The notes under the pieces were generated by a model. The model searched no databases. It had not been told where the DNA came from and worked only from the letters and a program-made list of their open reading frames with translations. Below are positions 57,809 through 64,000 of a stretch of DNA of 64,000 bases, one piece after another. The DNA is from CAVRGQ01 sp963720785 (GTDB taxonomy: Bacteria; Actinomycetota; Acidimicrobiia; IMCC26256; DASPTH01), in contig CAVRGQ010000004.1 in the NCBI GenBank assembly GCA_963720785.1, positions 62,001 through 126,000 of the forward strand. Direction: 5' to 3'. Position 1 is the first letter of the stretch; each line of letters begins with the position of its first letter. The position numbers and the translations under genes are program-made.

Positions 57809-60025
57809 GTGCGTCGTCTGAAGCTGCCCAAGCCGCACCAGATCGTGCTCATCGTCGGCGTGCTCGTCGCGCTGGGCACCGTGGTGTCGGGGATCATGCC
57901 GAAGATCACGGAGTGGGCCGACGAGTCCCACATCACCCGTGAGACCTTCTTCGACATCCCCACACCGCTCTACTGGGCCTTCTACTTCACCGCCGCCACG
58001 ATGCTGGTGGTGTGCGCCTGGCTCGTGAGCCAGCGCGTGCGCAACTACGAGCGCGGCGCGCCCGACGACCGGCGCACCACGAAGAAGAACATGCACCGGC
58101 GCATGAAGGACTTCCGCGCCGGCGTGTGGATGCAGACGCTGATGCGCGACCCGGCCGCCGGGATCATGCACTCGTGCATCTACTTCGGCTTCCTCGGCCT
58201 GTTCGCCGCGACCATCATCCTCGAGCTCGACCACCAGCTCCCCGACAACCTCAAGTTCCTGCACGGCGGCGTGTACGAGGGCTACTCGTTCGGCGCCGAC
58301 CTCGCCGGTCTGGTGTTCGTGATCGGCATCGTGTGGGCGATCGTGCGCCGCTACGTGGAGCGCCCCTACCGCATCCGCATCAAGACGAAGCCCGAGGACG
58401 CCGTCATCCTCGGCACCTTCCTCGTGATCGGCATCACCGGCTTCCTCACCGAGGCGATGCGCATCGCACTCATCGGCCGTCCCGACTACGAGCAGTGGTC
58501 GTTCATCGGGTACCCGCTGTCGAGCCTGTTCGACTCGTGGTCGATCGGCGGGCTGCAGGACGGCCACCGTTGGCTGTGGGGCATCCACTTCGCCGCCTTC
58601 GTGTGCTTCCTGATCGTGCTGCCCACCACGAAGCTGCGGCACATGGTCACGTCGCCGATGAACATGTACATGAAGGACAAGGATCGGCCCAAGGGCGCGA
58701 TGAAGCCCATGCCGAACCTCATGGAGACCGAGCTCGAGACGTTCGGTGTCGCCACCATCGAGGAGTTCACCTGGAAGCAGCTCTTCGACACCGACGCCTG
58801 CACCGTGTGCGGCCGCTGTACCTCCGTGTGTCCGGCGCACGCGACGGGCAAGCCGCTCGACCCGCGCGAGATCGTGCTGAAGGTCGGCGAGGTCATGGCC
58901 GCCACCGGCGACCCCAAGGTGTCGCCGCCCGTCGGCGTGGCCAAGGGCATCAGCGTCTCGGCCGACTCCGTGTTCGAGCGCATCACCTCCGAGGAGCTCT
59001 GGGCCTGCACGTCGTGCAAGGCCTGTGACGAGATCTGTCCGGTCAACATCGAGATCCTCGACAAGATCCTCGACATGCGCCGCTACCTCTCGCTCATGGA
59101 GAGCGACTTCCCGGCGGAGCTCGGCAACACGTACCGCGCCATGGAGAACAGCGGCAACGTGTACGGCATGAACCAGGGCGAGCGCGGCGACTGGGCCGCG
59201 GAGCTCGAGGGCGTCGACATCGTCGAGCCCGGTTCGGGGCCGCTCGGCCACGAGTACCTCTACTGGGTCGGCTGCGCGGGCTCGTTCGACGACCGCAACA
59301 AGAAGACGAGCCGCGCGGTCGCGAAGCTGCTGCAGCGCGCGGGTCTCGACTTCGCGATCCTCGGCCCGAGCGAGATGTGCACCGGTGACTCCGCGCGCCG
59401 GTCCGGCAACGAGTACATCTTCCAGATGCTCGCGATGCAGAACATCGAGTCGCTCGACGGGCTCGGCGTCACGAAGATCATCACGCAGTGCCCGCACTGC
59501 TTCAACACGCTCGCCAACGAGTACCCGCAGCTCGGCGGCACCTACGAGGTGATCCACCACTCGCAGCTGCTCGCGCAGCTCGTCGCCGACGGCACCCTGT
59601 CGCTCGCGGGCGCGTCGCTCGACGAGAAGGTCACCTACCACGACAGCTGCTACCTCGGCCGTCACAACGACATCTACCTCGCGCCCCGCAACGTGATCGG
59701 CCAGCTCGGCGGGATCGACATCGTCGAGATGCCGCGCAACGGCACCAAGGGCATGTGCTGCGGCGCCGGCGGCGCGCGCATGTGGATGGAGGAGAACACC
59801 GGCAAGAAGGTGAACATCGAGCGCTCGGAGGAGGCGGTCGCCACCGGTGCGGACCGCATCGCCGTGGCGTGCCCCTTCTGCTACGTGATGATGGACGACG
59901 GCGTGAAGGCCCAGGGCAAGGAAGAGACGGTCAAGGTCCAGGACATCGCCGAGATCCTGATCGAGGCGATCGAGCAGGGCGAACGCGCTCCGGTCCCTGC
60001 CCAGGAATTCACCCCCGGCATCTGA
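57809..60025 (+). CDS. Membrane-bound (Fe-S) oxidoreductase, HdrD/CCG-domain family
   Basis: 738 residues from GTG 57809. The N-terminal 290 residues have about five to six membrane helices (IVLIVGVLVALGTVVSGIMP, YWAFYFTAATMLVVCAWLVS, MHSCIYFGFLGLFAATIILE, AFVCFLIVLPTTKLRHM) with His residues like the NarI-type cytochrome b. Two [4Fe-4S] motifs: ACTVCGRCTSVCPAHATG and ACTSCKACDEICPVNIEIL. Two cysteine-rich CCG domains follow, with CPHCFNTLANEYPQLGG and MCCGAGGARMWMEENTGKK. Close in layout to mycobacterial Rv0338c. It should move electrons between the quinone pool and a cytoplasmic partner, for example acyl-CoA dehydrogenase electron-transfer flavoprotein (inference). Confidence 0.93.
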   Translation: MRRLKLPKPHQIVLIVGVLVALGTVVSGIMPKITEWADESHITRETFFDIPTPLYWAFYFTAATMLVVCAWLVSQRVRNYERGAPDDRRTTKKNMHRRMKDFRAGVWMQTLMRDPAAGIMHSCIYFGFLGLFAATIILELDHQLPDNLKFLHGGVYEGYSFGADLAGLVFVIGIVWAIVRRYVERPYRIRIKTKPEDAVILGTFLVIGITGFLTEAMRIALIGRPDYEQWSFIGYPLSSLFDSWSIGGLQDGHRWLWGIHFAAFVCFLIVLPTTKLRHMVTSPMNMYMKDKDRPKGAMKPMPNLMETELETFGVATIEEFTWKQLFDTDACTVCGRCTSVCPAHATGKPLDPREIVLKVGEVMAATGDPKVSPPVGVAKGISVSADSVFERITSEELWACTSCKACDEICPVNIEILDKILDMRRYLSLMESDFPAELGNTYRAMENSGNVYGMNQGERGDWAAELEGVDIVEPGSGPLGHEYLYWVGCAGSFDDRNKKTSRAVAKLLQRAGLDFAILGPSEMCTGDSARRSGNEYIFQMLAMQNIESLDGLGVTKIITQCPHCFNTLANEYPQLGGTYEVIHHSQLLAQLVADGTLSLAGASLDEKVTYHDSCYLGRHNDIYLAPRNVIGQLGGIDIVEMPRNGTKGMCCGAGGARMWMEENTGKKVNIERSEEAVATGADRIAVACPFCYVMMDDGVKAQGKEETVKVQDIAEILIEAIEQGERAPVPAQEFTPGI

Positions 60026-60038
60026 CACAATTCGTCCG

Positions 60039-60872
60039 ATGAACTGCTGTGGCCGTCCGCTCTCGCGGCGGGCCTTCCTCACGGCGGCCGCCGCGGCCGC
60101 GGCCGAAGCCACGTTGCTCGCCAGCGGTGCCTCGCGCGCCTTCGCGAGCGCGAAGCCGCAACCACGCGTCCCGGTGAACACGGTGCCGCCCCTGGCACCG
60201 CGTGAGCAGATGACCGCGCTCATGCCGCCGCTGCCCAAGTTCATCCGTTCGGGCCCGGGCAACCAACCGCGCGTCGCCATCACCGTCGACGACCTGTTCA
60301 CCGCGGCCAACGTCGACGACATCAGCGGATTGATGGACGTCGCCAAGGCGCGCGGGATCAAGCTGACGTTCTTCCCCACGGGCGGCGCGCTGCAGACCCA
60401 CCTCGACGCCGGCAAGGCCGACGTCTGGAAGCGCGTGGTCGCCGAGGGGCACGAGATCGGCAACCACACCTGGTCGCACACCAACCTCACGAAGCTCACC
60501 GACGCGCAGGTGCGCGACGAGCTCGGCCGTACACGCGACGTGCTGGCCAAGATCCTCGGCGACGTGCCCTACAAGATTCGCATGATGCGCCCGCCCGGCG
60601 GCGCCGGCGGCTACGTCGACGGCGGCGACCCGCGCATCCAGAAGATCAACGCGGAGTTCGGCTACTCGATGGCGATGTGGACCATCGACTCCAACAACAC
60701 CGCCGGGAACCAGTCCCTCGCCGACAAGGTCGTGAGCACTTCGCAGAACGGCTCCATCGCGCTGTTCCACTTCGTCACGTTCGCCGAGCAGTACTTCGCG
60801 CCGATGCTCGACCGGCTCCGCACCGAGCGGAAGCTCGAGCCGACCAACATCACGGGGCTGTTCGGTTCGTGA
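60039..60872 (+). CDS. Tat-exported polysaccharide deacetylase-like protein
   Basis: 277 residues. The N-terminus CCGRPLSRRAFLTAAAAAA is a twin-arginine signal. The NodB homology domain begins VAITVDDLFTAANVDDISG; the first motif is TVDDL instead of TFDDG, but both Asp are kept. GHEIGNHTWSHTNLTKLTD gives the metal-binding HxxxH, and MRPPGGAGG the third motif (RPPxG). FGYSMAMWTIDSNNT and GSIALFHFV are motifs 4 and 5, although the last normally has an essential His in a HD/LH context and here reads LFHF. Likely removes acyl groups from a cell-wall glycan. 13 nt after the Fe-S gene, so co-transcribed. Confidence 0.85.
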   Translation: MNCCGRPLSRRAFLTAAAAAAAEATLLASGASRAFASAKPQPRVPVNTVPPLAPREQMTALMPPLPKFIRSGPGNQPRVAITVDDLFTAANVDDISGLMDVAKARGIKLTFFPTGGALQTHLDAGKADVWKRVVAEGHEIGNHTWSHTNLTKLTDAQVRDELGRTRDVLAKILGDVPYKIRMMRPPGGAGGYVDGGDPRIQKINAEFGYSMAMWTIDSNNTAGNQSLADKVVSTSQNGSIALFHFVTFAEQYFAPMLDRLRTERKLEPTNITGLFGS

Positions 60873-61314
60873 CCTTCGCGAGGGCGAGGAGCACCGGGTT
60901 CACGTCGGTGCGCAGCTTCTCGACCGCGGCATCCACCTGGGGTGCGAGCGCGTTGCGCTTGTCCACCGCTTCGTTGTAGGCGGGCACGTCACCCTTCTTG
61001 CCGGCGTCGAATGCGGCCTGGATGAGCGCGACGTCCTGCTCCTGCAGGTCGGTCACCTGCTGCGCGTCGGCCGGGATTGCATCGAGCTGGGCCCGGACCA
61101 AGGCGATCGCGGCGCTCGTCGCCGCCAGCTTGTCGGGCGTCTCCGCTTCGCGCGGCACCGCGAGCTCGGTCTCCAGCGTCGTGCGCTGCCGCTGCGCGTC
61201 GTCCTGCTCGCGTCGTGCCCACACGAGCGCACCCGCGCCGACCAGCACCAGGAGGAAGGCGACGACCGCGGCGGCGACGAGCCCGCCCGACACCCGCCCG
61301 CGCCGCTCAGCCAT
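60850..61314 (-). CDS. Membrane-anchored coiled-coil protein of unknown function
   Basis: 154 residues from ATG 61314. A short basic start (MAERRGRVS), one membrane helix (GLVAAAVVAFLLVLVGAGAL) and an outside helical domain of about 115 residues (REQDDAQRQRTTLETELAVP, TDLQEQDVALIQAAFDAGKK) with no Cys. Similar in plan to the gene just upstream (61307), with which it overlaps by 8 bp. The 3' end overlaps the convergent deacetylase by 23 bp. Function unknown. Confidence 0.65.
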   Translation of the reverse strand: MAERRGRVSGGLVAAAVVAFLLVLVGAGALVWARREQDDAQRQRTTLETELAVPREAETPDKLAATSAAIALVRAQLDAIPADAQQVTDLQEQDVALIQAAFDAGKKGDVPAYNEAVDKRNALAPQVDAAVEKLRTDVNPVLLALAKVTNRTAP

Positions 61315-61867
61315 CGGTGCCGTCCGTGAGCGCGGCGACCGCGTTCCGAGCCTCGTCCGCCGCGAGCTTCACCGTGGTCGTCGCCTGGGTGAGCGCGTCG
61401 AGCGCGGCAGTGGCCTCGGCGCCCAGCGCGTCGGCGATGCCATCCTCTGCGTTGTTGTACTGCGCGGCCGCCTTGTTGGTCGCGGTGACCGCGGTCTCGG
61501 TGGCGGTGTTCTGCTCCTGAATGGCGAAGAACAACGCGGCGAGATCGTCGATGGCGGTGTCGGACGAGGAGAGATCGGCGCGCAGCTTCGCGGCCCGGGC
61601 CTCGAGCGGACGACTCGCGTCACGTGTGTCCTGCCCGTCCTGGTAGGTGAGGAAGGCGAGCACGCCGAGCCCCGCGGCCACGAGCACCAGCACCACGGCG
61701 ACGACCGCGAGCACGGGATTCGCGCGGCTGCGGCGACCGTCGCTCGGCGCCTCCCGCCGACGCGGCGGGTCGGCCCGCGCCGCGGCGGCGGTCACGGCCC
61801 GGCGTTGCGCCTGGATCTCGGCGCGCGTCGGTCGGCTCGGGAGGGGCGCGTCGACCTCGGCGGTCAC
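61307..61867 (-). CDS. Membrane-anchored coiled-coil protein of unknown function
   Basis: 186 residues from GTG 61867, which overlaps the tag stop (GTGA). A basic cytoplasmic part (RAEIQAQRRAVTAAAARADP) and RRREAPSDGRRSRANP precede one membrane helix (VLAVVAVVLVLVAAGLGVLA). The outside part is helical (ASRPLEARAAKLRADLSSSD, FFAIQEQNTATETAVTATNK). Same organisation as the next gene, so probably a related pair acting together at the membrane. No known family identified. Confidence 0.65.
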   Translation of the reverse strand: MTAEVDAPLPSRPTRAEIQAQRRAVTAAAARADPPRRREAPSDGRRSRANPVLAVVAVVLVLVAAGLGVLAFLTYQDGQDTRDASRPLEARAAKLRADLSSSDTAIDDLAALFFAIQEQNTATETAVTATNKAAAQYNNAEDGIADALGAEATAALDALTQATTTVKLAADEARNAVAALTDGTDG

Positions 61868-62496
61868 CGGGACCGCCGGAAACAGGTGTTCACGTGGTCG
61901 TCGACGAGCCCCGCCGCCTGCAGGTACGCGTAGACGGTGGTGGGGCCGACGAAGCGGAACCCCCGCCGCTTGAGGTCGCGGCTGAGCGCGGTGGACTCGG
62001 GCGTGGCGGACGGCAGGTCTGCGAGCGCGTCCCGGTCCCCCACGATCGGCATGCCTCCCCCGAATTCCCGGGCCACGAACCCCCACACGTACTCGTCGAA
62101 CGTCCCGAACGCTTCGGCCACTGCGAGCAGCGCGCCCGCGTTCGTGACGGTCGACTCGATCTTGCCGCGATGGCGCACGATCGCGGGGTCATCCAACAGG
62201 CGTTGCACGTCGGTCTCGTCGAAGCCCGCCACCCGTAGCGGGTCGAATCCCTCGAAGCACCGGCGGTAGCCCTCGCGTTTGCGCAGGATCGTGGTCCAGC
62301 TCAGGCCCGCCTGGGCCCCCTCGAGGGTGAGCAACTCGAAGTGCCGGTGGTCGTCGTGCACGGGCACGCCCCACTCGTCGTCGTGGTAGGCGACCATGAG
62401 CGGATCGGTGCCGGCCCACGAGCACCGGACGATCACGGGCGCACTGCCGTCGTCGCCGGAATCCCGGGCTGAATTCGCGGTGCCGGTGGTGTCCAC
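61864..62496 (-). CDS. tag: DNA-3-methyladenine glycosylase I
   Basis: 210 residues. VRCSWAGTDPLMVAYHDDEW and GVPVHDDHRHFELLTLEGAQ match the Tag N-terminus, with catalytic Glu in the DDEWG/LEGAQ region. AGLSWTTILRKREGYRRCFE is the helix-hairpin-helix. Zinc ligands are Cys in RCSW, His in YHDD, and His and Cys in DDHVNTCF at the C-terminus. VGPTTVYAYLQAAGLVDDH is the usual final block. Removes 3-methyladenine from DNA. First gene of a three-gene coupled set with two membrane proteins of unknown function. Confidence 0.95.
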   Translation of the reverse strand: MDTTGTANSARDSGDDGSAPVIVRCSWAGTDPLMVAYHDDEWGVPVHDDHRHFELLTLEGAQAGLSWTTILRKREGYRRCFEGFDPLRVAGFDETDVQRLLDDPAIVRHRGKIESTVTNAGALLAVAEAFGTFDEYVWGFVAREFGGGMPIVGDRDALADLPSATPESTALSRDLKRRGFRFVGPTTVYAYLQAAGLVDDHVNTCFRRSR

Positions 62497-62560
62497 GAGC
62501 AGGGCAGCCTATGACCGGAATGTGACTTCAGGGCCCCCCGGTCGTGCCGATCATCTTGGT

Positions 62561-63469
62561 ATGGCACACGACGAGATCAGCAGCCGCCGACTCGGCGCAG
62601 CGTTGCACGACGCTCGCGTGACGGCGGGACTCAGCCGGCGGGAGACCGCCGCCCGAGCCGGGTGCACCACCCGGCAGCTCCACGCGTTCGAGCGCGGCGA
62701 GGCGCAGCCTGACGATGCCCAGATGGAGCGCCTGGCCCTGGCCTGCTCGCGGCCGGTCGGGGCCATCGTTCCGACGCGCGCCGACGCGCCGGTCGCGCTC
62801 GCGGACGGGCGCCTGCACGTGGGCGAGTCGAGCACGTCCCTTCGATCCGACGAGCCGCCCACCGACGAGGTGCTGCGGAGCTACCTCGGCGTGGTCTACG
62901 AGATGCGCGACTCCAAGCCCGGCGCGCGGATCCCGTTGCGCGACCGCGACCTCGACGCGCTGGCGACCGCGCTCGGCAGTGACCCGGAGGTCGTCGAGAC
63001 CCGCCTGGTGGAGCTCATGGACGTGACCCGCGAGGAGGCGGCGGCGATGCGCAGCGCGCTCATCCGGCGCCGCGTGCTGGTCCCCGCGGCGAGCATCGCC
63101 CTGGCCGCGGGCGTGGTGGCGGGCGGCGCCCAGCTCGCCGGCCCCGGCGACGCGACGGCCACCCGCGCGACGGTGCAGTCACCGCAGGCGAACGACATCG
63201 CGATCGGATCGGCTGCGGTCGTCGTCGCCGAGACCGCGCGGCCCGAGATCGGCGACGCCGCCGCAGTGACGCGGGAACCGGCAGCGGCCGCTGCCGACGC
63301 AGCGACCATCGCCGAGACGCAGGCGGCGTCGATCCCGGTGGAGATCGCCGCGCAGCCCGGCGATCCGGCGTGGGTCACCCGTGATGCGGGCGCGGAGCCG
63401 ATCCCCGTGATCGTCGACGCGCAGCCCGGCGACCCGGCGTTCGTCGAACGCACGACGCCCACCGGCTGA
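62561..63469 (+). CDS. XRE-family helix-turn-helix protein with membrane segment and repeat tail
   Basis: 302 residues from ATG 62561. The N-terminus is a lambda-repressor-like domain: LGAALHDARVTAGLSRRETA, then ARAGCTTRQLHAFERGEAQP. A middle helical region follows (LSSYLGVVYEM-like RSYLGVVYEMRDSKPGARIP, then GSDPEVVETRLVELMDVTRE). A membrane helix near residues 170-190 (VLVPAASIALAAGVVAGGAQ) leads to an Ala/Thr-rich outside tail with two copies of a short unit, AAQPGDPAWVTR and DAQPGDPAFVER. This is the RodZ-like layout of a cytoplasmic HTH tethered to an exterior tail. It may be a membrane-linked regulator or cell-shape factor. Convergent with dcd, 7 nt apart. Confidence 0.75.
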   Translation: MAHDEISSRRLGAALHDARVTAGLSRRETAARAGCTTRQLHAFERGEAQPDDAQMERLALACSRPVGAIVPTRADAPVALADGRLHVGESSTSLRSDEPPTDEVLRSYLGVVYEMRDSKPGARIPLRDRDLDALATALGSDPEVVETRLVELMDVTREEAAAMRSALIRRRVLVPAASIALAAGVVAGGAQLAGPGDATATRATVQSPQANDIAIGSAAVVVAETARPEIGDAAAVTREPAAAAADAATIAETQAASIPVEIAAQPGDPAWVTRDAGAEPIPVIVDAQPGDPAFVERTTPTG

Positions 63470-63476
63470 GCCCGGC

Positions 63477-64000
63477 TCAGCCCTCGTTGCGGAAGTTCAG
63501 GTAGTAGCGCGACGGCGTGGGCCCGCGCTGGCCCTGGTACTTCGAACCGGTCGCGTCGCTGCCGTAGGGGTGCTCGGCCGCGGTGGTCATCCGCAGGAAC
63601 GAGATCTGGCCGATCTTCATCCCCGGGTACAGCGCGATCGGGAGGTTGGCGACGTTCGACAGCTCGAGCGTGAGGTGGCCGTCCCAGCCCGCGTCGACGA
63701 AGCCCGCGGTGCTGTGGATCAGCAGACCGAGCCGGCCAAGCGAGCTCTTGCCCTCCAGCCGCGCCACGAGGTCGTCGGGCAGGGCGACGCGTTCGAGCGT
63801 GGAGCCGAGTACGAACTCACCGGGGTGGAGGATGAAGGCACGGTCGTCGGTCATCTCGACGAGCTCGGTGAGGTCCTCCTGGCGCTCCTTCGGATCGATG
63901 AAGGGCGTGGTGTCGTTGCGGAACACCCGGAAGTAGCGGTCGACGTGGAGATCGACCGACGAGGGCTGGATCGCGGTCGTCCCGAGCGGGTCGATCACGA
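63477..64000 (-). CDS. dcd: dCTP deaminase (probably bifunctional dCTP deaminase/dUTPase), partial
   Basis: 174 residues are visible; about 15 N-terminal residues lie past the window edge. AIQPSSVDLHVDRYFRVFRN, LHPGEFVLGSTLERVALPDD and LEGKSSLGRLGLLIHSTAGF carry the Ser and Arg of the active site. VDAGWDGHLTLELSNVANLP has the catalytic Glu, and PYGSDATGSKYQGQRGPTPS is the C-terminal lid. The sequence is close to the mycobacterial enzyme, which also hydrolyses dUTP, so dUMP may be made directly. Supplies dUMP for thymidylate. Confidence 0.95.
   Translation of the reverse strand, partial: VIDPLGTTAIQPSSVDLHVDRYFRVFRNDTTPFIDPKERQEDLTELVEMTDDRAFILHPGEFVLGSTLERVALPDDLVARLEGKSSLGRLGLLIHSTAGFVDAGWDGHLTLELSNVANLPIALYPGMKIGQISFLRMTTAAEHPYGSDATGSKYQGQRGPTPSRYYLNFRNEG

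Noticed and set aside
57224..60550. An 1,108-residue minus-strand open frame opposite the Fe-S oxidoreductase
   Set aside because: It is antisense to a gene with two clear [4Fe-4S] motifs and lacks any family signature.

Overview
This 64 kb window comes from a high-GC actinobacterial chromosome. An Acidimicrobiia-like lineage is the best guess. The signs are a BldC-type regulator, HspR with HAIR-like operators at clpB and dnaK, a mycobacterial-type dCTP deaminase, split purL/purQ/purS genes and frequent GTG starts. The lineage is inferred from protein character only. There is no rRNA; three tRNAs (Glu, Asp, Phe) sit at 30.3-30.6 kb.

Layout. 0-10.4 kb: a secreted protein; a copper/sulfur locus with a Tat-exported multicopper oxidase and a solute-binding protein divergent from an MBL-fold/rhodanese sulfur enzyme, sharing a perfect 16-bp CsoR-like palindrome; a redox operon (ferric-reductase-like membrane protein, NuoF-like flavoprotein, ferredoxin, cNMP-domain protein); a nitroreductase and an esterase. 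10.5-18.7 kb: an accessory island that reads as more AT-rich than its flanks. At least six copies of a dispersed repeat, plus one degenerate copy, each lie just after plus-strand genes. The genes are two tandem ECF sigma factors with translationally coupled membrane partners, small exported or hypothetical proteins, and a phytanoyl-CoA dioxygenase-like protein. One repeat is split by an IS110-family element whose ends can be read from the intact copies. 18.7-30.3 kb: P450, ZIP transporter, TetR with a divergent cNMP-protein/amidohydrolase pair, then a tightly overlapping lipid-modification operon (hydrolase, FAD amine-oxidoreductase-like, DUF1365, cyclopropane-synthase-like methyltransferase, zinc alcohol dehydrogenase) and an NAD-binding DUF2867-type protein.

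30.3-42.7 kb: tRNAs, bldC and the purine genes purM, F, L, Q, S, C, B, D and A, almost all on the minus strand and mostly coupled by 4-nt overlaps. 42.8-57.3 kb: clpB, a giant three-domain protein (AspH-like, sulfotransferase, TIGR03032-like), a family of secreted beta-helix proteins all ending in Phe-Thr-Gly, and the dnaK-grpE-dnaJ-hspR operon. 57.3-64 kb: cNMP-domain protein, membrane Fe-S oxidoreductase, Tat-exported polysaccharide deacetylase, tag with two membrane coiled-coil proteins, an XRE-type membrane protein and dcd, which is cut by the window edge.

Caution: at least fourteen genes, including purF, purL, purD and dnaJ, show clean one-base reading-frame changes with conserved protein continuing in the next frame. 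This pattern fits uncorrected indels in a long-read assembly better than real pseudogenes. Spans for these genes are given across the frameshifts.
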